Origin: an uncultured Oscillibacter sp.
Lineage (GTDB): Bacteria > Bacillota > Clostridia > Oscillospirales > Oscillospiraceae
NCBI GenBank assembly: GCA_904393855.1
Contig: CAJFNE010000182.1
Location: 1-6,554, forward strand
DNA: 6,554 nt
Direction: 5' to 3'
Positions 1-4,988 of the stretch are shown piece by piece. The number at the start of each line of letters is the position of its first letter. Positions within the stretch are counted from its first letter, which is position 1. Under the pieces are notes generated by a model. That model did not search any database, was not told the DNA's origin, and was given only the letters and a program-made list of their open reading frames with translations. The position numbers and the translations under genes are program-made.

Positions 1-46
1 GGGTCTCCGGGGTCTCCTCCTGAGGCTCCTTGCGCTCTTCGCTCAT
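1..46 (-). CDS. grpE: GrpE nucleotide exchange factor, N-terminal fragment (runs off the window)
   Basis: Only the first 15 codons are inside the window. They read MSEERKEPQEETPET, a short acidic, disordered-looking stretch typical of GrpE N-termini. The ATG overlaps the hrcA stop by four bases (ATGA), and an AAGGAGG site lies 8 bases upstream inside the hrcA end. Firmicutes hrcA is normally followed by grpE, dnaK and dnaJ, so position does most of the work here. GrpE would exchange ADP for ATP on DnaK in the cytosol. The gene would share the CIRCE-controlled promoter upstream of hrcA. The identity is inferred from context; the fragment alone has no diagnostic motif. Confidence 0.8.
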   Translation of the reverse strand, partial: MSEERKEPQEETPET

Positions 47-1089
47 GTCTCTGTCTCCTCCTTCGGGGGTAATTCCTGTTTTCCGAATAGCCGCGTCAGC
101 CCCTCGGCAAAGCCGGTCAATCGGGCGGCCACGGCCGCGTAGTCCATCCGTGTGGGACCCACCACGCCGATGAGTCCCCGCATATCGTCCCCAATATCAT
201 AGCTGGCCACCACCACGCTGGTGTCTTTCAGGGCGGCGTTCACATTCTCCGGGCCGATCAGGATCTTCATGGGCCCCTCGTCCGGCATTGGGAGATTCTC
301 CTTGCTGTCGGCCAGGAAACTCATCAGCTCGTGGGCCTTATCCGCGTCCCGGAATTCCGGCAGCTTCAATAGCTCTTTCGCCCCAGCGGTGATCACCTCC
401 CGGTGACCGGCCTCCTCCACGCAGTCCGCCGCGTAGGAGAGCGTTTGGTTCAGCAGCAGAAACACCGCCGGAGGAAGCTGTTCCGTCACATTCATCAGCC
501 GCAGGTTCATCTCGTCCGCGGCGATGTCCACGAAGTGGCTGTTCAGCAGATTCACCAGCACCGGCATCTGATCCACGTCCACTTGCAGCTGGATGTGCAG
601 CAGCTGGCTGCGGACCCGGTTGTCGTTGGTCATCACCACCACGATGCAGCTGTGGTCGTCCACCGGCAGCAGCTCAAACCGCCGGACCGTTACATTTTTC
701 CGGCTGGCCGCCGCCACATAGGTGGGGTAGCTCACCAGCGAGGACGCGGCCCGCCCCGCCTGGGAGATCACCCGGTCCAGCTCCTCCAGCTTGATCTGGA
801 GGGCCTGGTTGATCTTCTCCGTCTCCGCCAGGGTCAGCTTCTGCTGCTCCATGAGCTCGTTGACATACAGCCGGTATCCCTTGGGGGACGGAATCCGCCC
901 GGCGGAGGTGTGAGGCTGCTCCAGGTAGCCCTGCTCCACCAGCTCCGCCAGCTCGTTGCGGACCGTGGCGGAGCTGACGCTGCCGCCCATCTGGGCGGCG
1001 ATGGCCTTGGAGCCCACCGGCTCTGCGGTGTGGATGTAGTCCTCCACCACCACCTTGAGAATCTGTTTTTTTCGTTCCGATAATTCCAC
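43..1089 (-). CDS. hrcA: Heat-inducible transcription repressor HrcA
   Basis: This is a 348-residue protein, the usual HrcA length. It represses class I heat-shock operons by binding CIRCE and needs the GroEL chaperonin for activity. The N-terminal winged helix-turn-helix covers about residues 1-76. It contains the recognition stretch SSATVRNELAELVEQGYLEQ (39-58) and the family signature TSAGRIPS-x-KGYRLYV (61-76). The C-terminal GAF-like domain ends with the conserved GVVGPTRMDY block (308-317). The start is GTG at 1089. It is chosen because GGAGGGG lies 8 bases upstream and because MELSERKKQIL is the usual HrcA opening. A perfect CIRCE lies just upstream, so the gene is very likely autoregulated. 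It overlaps grpE by ATGA and shows no truncation or missing key region. Confidence 0.97.
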   Translation of the reverse strand: MELSERKKQILKVVVEDYIHTAEPVGSKAIAAQMGGSVSSATVRNELAELVEQGYLEQPHTSAGRIPSPKGYRLYVNELMEQQKLTLAETEKINQALQIKLEELDRVISQAGRAASSLVSYPTYVAAASRKNVTVRRFELLPVDDHSCIVVVMTNDNRVRSQLLHIQLQVDVDQMPVLVNLLNSHFVDIAADEMNLRLMNVTEQLPPAVFLLLNQTLSYAADCVEEAGHREVITAGAKELLKLPEFRDADKAHELMSFLADSKENLPMPDEGPMKILIGPENVNAALKDTSVVVASYDIGDDMRGLIGVVGPTRMDYAAVAARLTGFAEGLTRLFGKQELPPKEETET

Positions 1090-1130
1090 TGGACGTCCCC
1101 TCCGGTCTCCAGCCTGCTTGTCTCATAGGT

Positions 1131-1157
1131 TTAGCACTCCATTTCCCTGAGTGCTAA
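1131..1157. promoter_or_regulatory. CIRCE operator (HrcA binding site)
   Basis: TTAGCACTC, nine spacer bases, then GAGTGCTAA: both arms match the CIRCE consensus perfectly. It lies 42 bases upstream of the hrcA GTG. It begins 4 bases downstream of the proposed -10 box and covers the expected transcription start. HrcA bound here would block initiation of hrcA-grpE and whatever follows outside the window. Confidence 0.97.
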
Positions 1158-1171
1158 AACGAGTTTAGCAC
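1151..1171. repeat. Second inverted repeat sharing one CIRCE arm and covering the -10 box
   Basis: GTGCTAAA (1151-1158), five bases, then TTTAGCAC (1164-1171) is a perfect 8-base inverted repeat. The left arm belongs to CIRCE. The right arm is an extra CIRCE-like half site that overlaps the -10 hexamer. Its 5-base spacer differs from the 9-base CIRCE spacer, so whether HrcA uses it cannot be told from sequence. Confidence 0.6.
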
Positions 1172-1190
1172 CGCCGGAAACCATTGTCAA
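1162..1190 (-). promoter_or_regulatory. Sigma-A promoter of the hrcA operon
   Basis: On the minus strand TTGACA (1190-1185) is followed by 17 bases and TAAACT (1167-1162, 4 of 6 against TATAAT). The predicted start is near 1155, inside CIRCE. An AT-rich stretch with A/T runs (about 1191-1250) lies directly upstream of the -35 and could act as an UP element; that last point is inference only. Confidence 0.8.
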
Positions 1191-1270
1191 TGGACGGATA
1201 TAAACATTTTGTAAACAAAGCGAAAGAGAATTTTGAATTTTTCGCCTCCTTCCACTCCCGGCCCCGGAGG

Positions 1271-1308
1271 CAGCAAAAAAGAGCGCCCATGGGCGCTCTT
1301 TTTTGCTG
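1271..1308. terminator. Bidirectional intrinsic terminator after folT (38-base perfect palindrome)
   Basis: The 38 bases are a perfect palindrome. The core is GAGCGCC-CATG-GGCGCTC flanked by A6 and T6, so either strand gives a GC stem followed by six U. On the minus strand it lies 75 bases after the folT stop and about 80 bases before the hrcA -35. It therefore separates the folate unit from the heat-shock operon. Confidence 0.9.
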
Positions 1309-1354
1309 TGATGTTCCCGGGAGACACCGCCTACCATCCAGTGATGGCAGGGAG

Positions 1355-1370
1355 CCGGCGGCGCCGCCGG
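1355..1370. repeat. 16-base GC-only palindrome downstream of folT
   Basis: CCGGCGGCGCCGCCGG is a perfect palindrome 13 bases past the folT stop, followed on the minus strand by a small CCATC/GATGG hairpin (1334-1347). It has no U tract. It may be a 3'-end stabilising or accessory hairpin before the terminator at 1271-1308, but this role is a guess. Confidence 0.5.
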
Positions 1371-1383
1371 GAGATGTCCTCTC

Positions 1384-1935
1384 TCAGGAGAGCAGGCTCT
1401 TCTGCCGGCGCAGCAGGATCGTCAGCGGCATGGCGACGGTGGCTACCAGGACCGCGGCAACCACCCCGGTCACAAACCGGATCATCGCGCTGCCAAATAC
1501 CAGGGCGAACGTGTAATAGCCGTAAATAACACTGTCCAGCCAGATGACCGCCGTGTTGGCGGCTGTGGTCACAATGGCCGCCAGGATGGAGACGGTATAG
1601 CACATCACCGGACGGTTCTCCATCCGCTTCCCAGCGGCCTGCGCCCGGAGGGCCACCACACCGATGATCGCGGCCTGAATCATGGGCGGAATCACCCACA
1701 GCAGTGTTGTGGCCGTGATGCCGTAAGGGCTGATGATCTGGTTGAGCAGCTCACCGAACATGGCCACCAGCACCGCCTCCATGGGGCCGAACGCCAGGGC
1801 GCTGACCACCACGGGCAGCCGGTCAAAGGTGATGTGCAGGTTGCCCGGCGTGCGAATTTCCAGCATATTCAGCAGGAAATACATGGCGGCCAGCAGGGCG
1901 ACGCGGCAAATGACTTTTGCGTTGAGTCTGGACAT
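1384..1935 (-). CDS. folT: ECF transporter S component, folate type (FolT)
   Basis: This is a 183-residue, very hydrophobic protein of S-component size with about six membrane segments. It would capture folate at the membrane and hand it to a shared ECF energising module (EcfA/A'/T), not in this window. The region ITFDRLPVVVSALAFGPMEA (35-54), followed by GELLNQ (61-66), fits the folate-family S pattern of an amphipathic I-x-F-x-x-LP stretch followed by FGP and a G-(D/E) helix. The specificity call rests mainly on the THF riboswitch in its leader. The ATG at 1935 is chosen over a possible upstream start at 2028 because AAGGAGG lies 7 bases before it. The longer frame would also run back through the riboswitch and give a non-hydrophobic, non-conserved leader. 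The gene ends in TGA with its own terminator downstream. Another vitamin S component (for example another pterin or vitamin) is the alternative. Confidence 0.85.
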   Translation of the reverse strand: MSRLNAKVICRVALLAAMYFLLNMLEIRTPGNLHITFDRLPVVVSALAFGPMEAVLVAMFGELLNQIISPYGITATTLLWVIPPMIQAAIIGVVALRAQAAGKRMENRPVMCYTVSILAAIVTTAANTAVIWLDSVIYGYYTFALVFGSAMIRFVTGVVAAVLVATVAMPLTILLRRQKSLLS

Positions 1936-1942
1936 AAAAATT

Positions 1943-2009
1943 CCTCCTTCTGTATGGGCAGCCCGTTTCGGGACGCCGCACAGAGGAGGTCTGACCTCTA
2001 ATGCGGCAG
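1943..2009 (-). promoter_or_regulatory. Riboswitch expression platform with Shine-Dalgarno sequestration
   Basis: In the minus-strand RNA, CCUCCUCUGU (1989-1980) can pair with ACAGAAGGAGG (1953-1943). This gives ten pairs with one bulged A and covers the folT Shine-Dalgarno. An inner CCCG-AAA-CGGG hairpin and a GGC/GCC stem support it. A competing hairpin pairs UGCCGCA (2008-2002) with UGCGGCG downstream and AGAGG (1999-1995) with CCUCU. That hairpin uses the 3' strand of aptamer P1 and hides the anti-Shine-Dalgarno. Ligand-bound P1 would therefore favour a closed ribosome site. The pairings are seen; the switching mechanism is inferred. Confidence 0.75.
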
Positions 2010-2112
2010 CGGGATTCAGAACACACACTGCAGGCCTATTTTTTGCCTTTTCGTCCGGAAAACAACTCCCCGTTTTCCCGGCACTATTTCACACGTGTGC
2101 TCTTACTCTGCC
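2005..2112 (-). promoter_or_regulatory. Tetrahydrofolate (THF) riboswitch aptamer
   Basis: The minus-strand RNA folds as the THF riboswitch class. P1 is GGCAG (2112-2108) with CUGCC (2009-2005), followed by the conserved AGUA junction (2107-2104). P2 is AGAGCACAC (2103-2095) with GUGUGUUCU (2026-2018), nine pairs including one G-U. P3 starts CCGGGAAAA and closes with UUUUCCGG (2081-2055). It is followed by conserved ACGAA (2054-2050) and a short AGGC/GCCU stem. Loop 3 GGGA (2070-2067) can form the pseudoknot with UCCC (2014-2011), as in known THF aptamers. It begins about six bases after the predicted transcription start and precedes an ECF S gene, the classic target. In this family THF lowers transporter expression. 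Confidence 0.9.
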
Positions 2113-2124
2113 TGTGGTATGACC

Positions 2125-2153
2125 ATTATAACTCTTTCCGCGCAATAATGCAA
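2125..2153 (-). promoter_or_regulatory. Sigma-A promoter of folT
   Basis: TTGCAT (2153-2148), 17 bases, then a perfect TATAAT (2130-2125). The predicted start is near 2118, directly before the riboswitch. It abuts the U tract of the rnf terminator, so the rnf and folT units are packed with almost no spare sequence. Confidence 0.88.
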
Positions 2154-2157
2154 GAAG

Positions 2158-2191
2158 AAAATGCCCCGAATCTAAAGATTCGGGGCATTTT
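2158..2191. terminator. Intrinsic terminator at the end of the rnf operon
   Basis: The arms AAAATGCCCCGAATC (2158-2172) and GATTCGGGGCATTTT (2177-2191) form a 15-pair stem with a TAAA loop in plus-strand orientation. On the minus strand it lies 22 bases after the rnfB stop and is followed by TTTTCTTCTT. It is U-rich in both directions and may also block plus-strand readthrough. Confidence 0.92.
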
Positions 2192-2213
2192 TTCTCGTAC
2201 GGTTCGTTCCGCC

Positions 2214-3074
2214 TTACTCTGCGGTGGAAGCGGCGGCAGCCTTGGCCGCAGCGGCCTTCTCGGCCTGGGCTTTCTTGACAGCCTTGTACTTCTCCTTCTC
2301 CTCCGCCGTAGCGATGGGAAGAATGGCGTCCCGCGGGCAGACCTTGGTGCACATCTTGCAGCCGATGCACTTGTCGTAGTCCACCACAGCCACGCCGTTC
2401 ACCACGTGGATGGCGTCCTTCTTGCACTCCTTTTCGCACAGGCCGCAGCCGATGCAGGACTGAGAGCACACGCTCATGGCAGCCTTGCCCTTGTCCAGGT
2501 TGGCGCAGGCCACGTGGACCTTCTTCTCAGAGGCGGGCACCAGGGTGATCAGGTGCCGGGGGCAGGCCTTGATGCAGGCCATGCAGGCGGTGCACTTGTC
2601 CTTGTCCACCACGGCGGCGCCGTTGGGACCGATGGACATGGCGCCGAACTGGCAGGCCGCCACACAGGAGCCAAAGCCCAGGCAGCCGAACTGGCACTCC
2701 AGAGGACCGCCGGCCACCTTGGTGGCCGAGATACAATCCTGCACGCCCACATAGTCATACCGCTTCGCGGCGTTCACGCCGCCGTTGCAGCGGACAAACG
2801 CCACCTGCCGCTCGCCGGTGGGAGCGGACTGGCCCATGATCTCCGCGATGGCCGCGGCATTCTCCGGGCCGGCAGGAGCGCAGGCGTTCACCGGGGCGTC
2901 CCCCGCCACAATGGCGGCGGCGCAGCCGGCGCAGCCGGGATAGCCGCAGCCGCCGCAGTTGGCGCCGGCCAGGTGGCCCAGCACGGCCTCCTCCCGGGGG
3001 TCCTTCTTGACCTCAAACACCTTGGAGGCCACAGCCAGCAGCAGGCCGAACGCGGCGCCCAGCACACCCAGCAC
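2214..3074 (-). CDS. rnfB: Rnf complex subunit RnfB, multi-cluster ferredoxin subunit (start damaged)
   Basis: RnfB takes electrons from reduced ferredoxin into the Rnf complex at the cytoplasmic face. Counting from the GTG at 3074 it has 286 residues. An N-terminal membrane helix (about 1-17) leads to the signature C40-x2-C43-x4-C48-x16-C65 of the RnfB [4Fe-4S] domain. A C127-x3-C-x5-C-x3-C motif follows, then three ferredoxin-type motifs at Cys161-171, 207-217 and 236-246. Extra cysteines at 51, 96, 114, 190 and 203 give 25 in all, the cluster-rich clostridial form. The tail (256-286) is rich in Lys, Glu and Ala. Homologous sequence extends upstream to about 3095 (NIVYAIV before VLGVLG), so the GTG would shorten the helix by about seven residues or more. 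It also has no Shine-Dalgarno. No ATG, GTG or TTG exists in this frame between the upstream TGA and that GTG. The normal start appears to be missing. Confidence 0.93.
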   Translation of the reverse strand: MLGVLGAAFGLLLAVASKVFEVKKDPREEAVLGHLAGANCGGCGYPGCAGCAAAIVAGDAPVNACAPAGPENAAAIAEIMGQSAPTGERQVAFVRCNGGVNAAKRYDYVGVQDCISATKVAGGPLECQFGCLGFGSCVAACQFGAMSIGPNGAAVVDKDKCTACMACIKACPRHLITLVPASEKKVHVACANLDKGKAAMSVCSQSCIGCGLCEKECKKDAIHVVNGVAVVDYDKCIGCKMCTKVCPRDAILPIATAEEKEKYKAVKKAQAEKAAAAKAAAASTAE

Positions 3075-3667
3075 AACAATTGCGTATACAATATTCCGGA
3101 GAAGCCCATGAACGCCAGGGCCATCAGGCCGGCGGTCACCAGCGCCACCGGGAAGCCCTCAAAGCTCTTGGGATACTCGGCAAACACCAGGCGCTCCCGG
3201 ATGCTGGCGAACAGCACGATGGCCAGCAGGAAGCCCAGGCCGCCGGTGATGCCGTAGACCACAGAGGAGATGAAGTTGTAGTCGTTCTGCACGTTCAGCA
3301 GCACCACGCCCAGCACCGCGCAGTTGGTGGTGATCAGGGGCAGGTAGATACCCAGGGCGGTGTACAGGGCGGGCATCGCCTTTTGCAGGAACATCTCAAT
3401 GAACTGCACCAGGGCGGCGATAACCAGGATGAAAGCCACCGTCTGCATATACGCCAGATCCAGATGGAGCAGCAGCAGGTTAACCGCATAGCATGCCGCG
3501 GAGGCCAGGCCCATGACGAATGTCACGGCGATGCCCATACCCACGGCGGTGTCTACCTTCTTGGAAACGCCCAGGAAGGGGCAGCAGCCCAGGAACTGGG
3601 AGAAGATGAAGTTGTTCGACAGAATCGCGCCCAGCGTGATTGCAAGGAGTTCGTAAATCTGATCCAT
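2888..3667 (-). CDS. rnfA: Rnf complex membrane subunit RnfA, stop codon lost, reads on into rnfB
   Basis: RnfA is a six-helix integral membrane subunit. With RnfE it forms the symmetric core that holds an iron-sulfur cluster across the membrane. Residues 1-192 are normal and of normal length. They include NNFIFSQFLGCCPFLGVSKK with Cys29 (in the family's LGxCPFxGVSKK), LPLITTNCAVLG with Cys116, and the C-terminal AFMGFSG (185-191). Family members stop a few residues after FSG. Here the frame continues for 67 Trp-, Arg-, Pro- and Ala-rich residues that are an out-of-frame reading of rnfB, ending at TGA 2888. The biological end is therefore near 3092-3097. The ATG at 3667 follows rnfE by 15 bases, and the rnfE TAA is fused to the site (TAAGGAGG, 10 bases from the start). 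Confidence 0.93.
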   Translation of the reverse strand: MDQIYELLAITLGAILSNNFIFSQFLGCCPFLGVSKKVDTAVGMGIAVTFVMGLASAACYAVNLLLLHLDLAYMQTVAFILVIAALVQFIEMFLQKAMPALYTALGIYLPLITTNCAVLGVVLLNVQNDYNFISSVVYGITGGLGFLLAIVLFASIRERLVFAEYPKSFEGFPVALVTAGLMALAFMGFSGILYTQLLCWVCWAPRSACCWLWPPRCLRSRRTPGRRPCWATWPAPTAAAAAIPAAPAAPPPLWRGTPR

Positions 3668-3682
3668 TGTTTCCCCGCCTCC

Positions 3683-4336
3683 TTATTTCTTGGTTTTCGC
3701 CAGCGCCCACTGCATGAGCGCGATCAGGCAGCCCAGCACCAGGAAGCCGCCTACCGGCAGCGTCAGCATGCCGATGGGGAACTGCTCGGGCAGGACCTGG
3801 ATGCCGGCGGCGGTGCCCAGGCCGAAAGCCAGCTGACCGTCCTCGCCGATCTCCAGCAGGCCGCCCAGAATGGTGCCCGCGCCCAGGAATTCCCGGATGA
3901 TGCACATGATCAGCAGCACCACGGTGTAGCCGAAGCCCTGGAAGATGCCGTCCCAGAAAGAGGCCGCAATGCCGTTCTTATAGGAGAACGCCTCGGCCCG
4001 GCCCAGGATGATGCAGTTCACCACGATCAGGGGGATGAACACGCCCAAAGACTCCGACAGGGCCGGCACGAAAGCCTGGATGATCAGGTCCACGCAGGTC
4101 ACGAAGCCGGCGATTACCACGATGAACATGGCGATACGGATCTTATCGGGAATGATCTTGCGCATGGCGGCAATGATCACGTTAGACAGCGTCAGGATCA
4201 CCAGCACGGAGATGCCCATGCCCAGGCCGTTGAAGAACGAGGTGGTGATGGCCATGGTGGAGCACATGCCCAGCACCTGCACCAGCACCGGGTTCTGGGT
4301 GATCAGACCCTCCATAAATTGCTTTTTCAGATTCAT
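3683..4336 (-). CDS. rnfE: Rnf complex membrane subunit RnfE
   Basis: This 217-residue, six-helix membrane protein is homologous to NqrD/RsxE and related to RnfA in inverted topology. Family hallmarks are NPVLVQVLGMCSTMA with Cys25, and IPLIVVNCIILGRAEAF (101-117) with Cys108. These two cysteines and the matching pair in RnfA are the expected ligands of the intramembrane iron-sulfur cluster. The FWDGIFQGFGYT and REFLGAGT stretches are also typical. The ATG at 4336 has AAGGAGG 8 bases upstream, in the 16-base gap after rnfG. It ends TAA 15 bases before rnfA. Length and motifs are complete. Confidence 0.97.
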   Translation of the reverse strand: MNLKKQFMEGLITQNPVLVQVLGMCSTMAITTSFFNGLGMGISVLVILTLSNVIIAAMRKIIPDKIRIAMFIVVIAGFVTCVDLIIQAFVPALSESLGVFIPLIVVNCIILGRAEAFSYKNGIAASFWDGIFQGFGYTVVLLIMCIIREFLGAGTILGGLLEIGEDGQLAFGLGTAAGIQVLPEQFPIGMLTLPVGGFLVLGCLIALMQWALAKTKK

Positions 4337-4352
4337 ATGGCAGACCTCCTTC

Positions 4353-4988
4353 TCAGCCCATGGCGCCGATGGCAGCCAGAGCCGCGTTCACGCCGGTGGT
4401 GATACCCCGGGTGGTCACGGTGGCGCCGGTGATGGCGTCCACATTGCTGCCCACAGACAGCGTGCCGTCCGCGGCGCTTCTGCCCACGAACTGATCCAGC
4501 ACGCCCACACCGGATGCGGTGGGTTCATTTCCAATCACCTTGGTGCCGATGCCGGAAGTCTCGGAGTGGGAGACCACGGAGACGCCGGTGACCGCGCCCT
4601 CGGTGTCCACACCCACCATCATCTCGATGGTGCCCTGGGAGCCGCTGGCGGAGACGGTCACCGCGTAGCCGGCGGTCTCGCCGTTCACCTGGGCCTCATA
4701 GATGGCGCCCAGGGTGCCGCCGGCGGAGGACGCCGCGTCGATCATGGCCTGGGTATTCTCCAGAGGCGTCTCATTGAAAGTGGTGTTCTCGGGATCGGCC
4801 GCTACCGCGGTCATGGCCTCCTGGGTGTTCTCCCAGTTGATGGCCGCGATCCGGTCCTCGGTAATGGCGTTGACGCCGCCCAGCAGGCCCGCAACCACCA
4901 GGCAGGTGACAAACAGCTTCACCGTCAGCTCAATGATGTATTTGGGGTCCATGTCAACTTTTTCTTTCTGCTTCACTTCGCTGCTCAT
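4353..4988 (-). CDS. rnfG: Rnf complex subunit RnfG, covalent FMN-binding
   Basis: This 211-residue protein has one N-terminal membrane anchor (about residues 17-40, after MSSEVKQKEKVDMDPKY) and an extracytoplasmic FMN-binding domain. The flavinylation motif Dxx(S/T)GAT is present as D184-A-I-T-G-A-T190, so Thr190 should carry FMN through a phosphoester bond made by ApbE, which is not in this window. The G-I-G-T-K block near 146-150 (SETSGIGTKVIG) is also a family signature. The ATG at 4988 overlaps the rnfD stop (ATGA) and has AAGGAGG about 9 bases upstream. The in-frame Met13 has only a weak site, so the longer start is preferred. RnfG passes electrons with RnfD across the outer face of the complex. 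Confidence 0.96.
   Translation of the reverse strand: MSSEVKQKEKVDMDPKYIIELTVKLFVTCLVVAGLLGGVNAITEDRIAAINWENTQEAMTAVAADPENTTFNETPLENTQAMIDAASSAGGTLGAIYEAQVNGETAGYAVTVSASGSQGTIEMMVGVDTEGAVTGVSVVSHSETSGIGTKVIGNEPTASGVGVLDQFVGRSAADGTLSVGSNVDAITGATVTTRGITTGVNAALAAIGAMG

Noticed and set aside
403..1083. Long plus-strand open frame (226 residues, His/Val/Arg rich) opposite hrcA
   Set aside because: It is the antisense shadow of hrcA, with low-complexity composition, no ribosome site and no recognisable domain.
1208..1219. TTTGTAAACAAA inverted repeat upstream of the hrcA promoter
   Set aside because: It is short, AT-rich and only five bases per arm. It matches no operator I can name and is likely part of the AT-rich upstream stretch.
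1131..1337. Minus-strand 68-residue open frame across the hrcA promoter and the palindrome
   Set aside because: It runs through the terminator, the -35/-10 boxes and CIRCE, with no supporting ribosome site or homology signal.
1936..2028. Upstream extension of folT by 31 residues to a start at 2028
   Set aside because: The extension is the riboswitch and expression platform read as protein. The ATG at 1935 has a good Shine-Dalgarno and gives a family-length protein.
2001..3257. Long plus-strand open frame (418 residues) opposite rnfB, rnfA and the folT leader
   Set aside because: It is antisense to genes with clear motifs and crosses the rnf terminator, the folT promoter and the riboswitch. 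Its Gly/Ala/His-rich composition is typical of GC-rich shadows.
3080..4402. Plus-strand open frame of 440 residues rich in His, Gln, Glu and Asp
   Set aside because: It is an antisense shadow of rnfA and rnfE in GC-rich DNA with no start signals.
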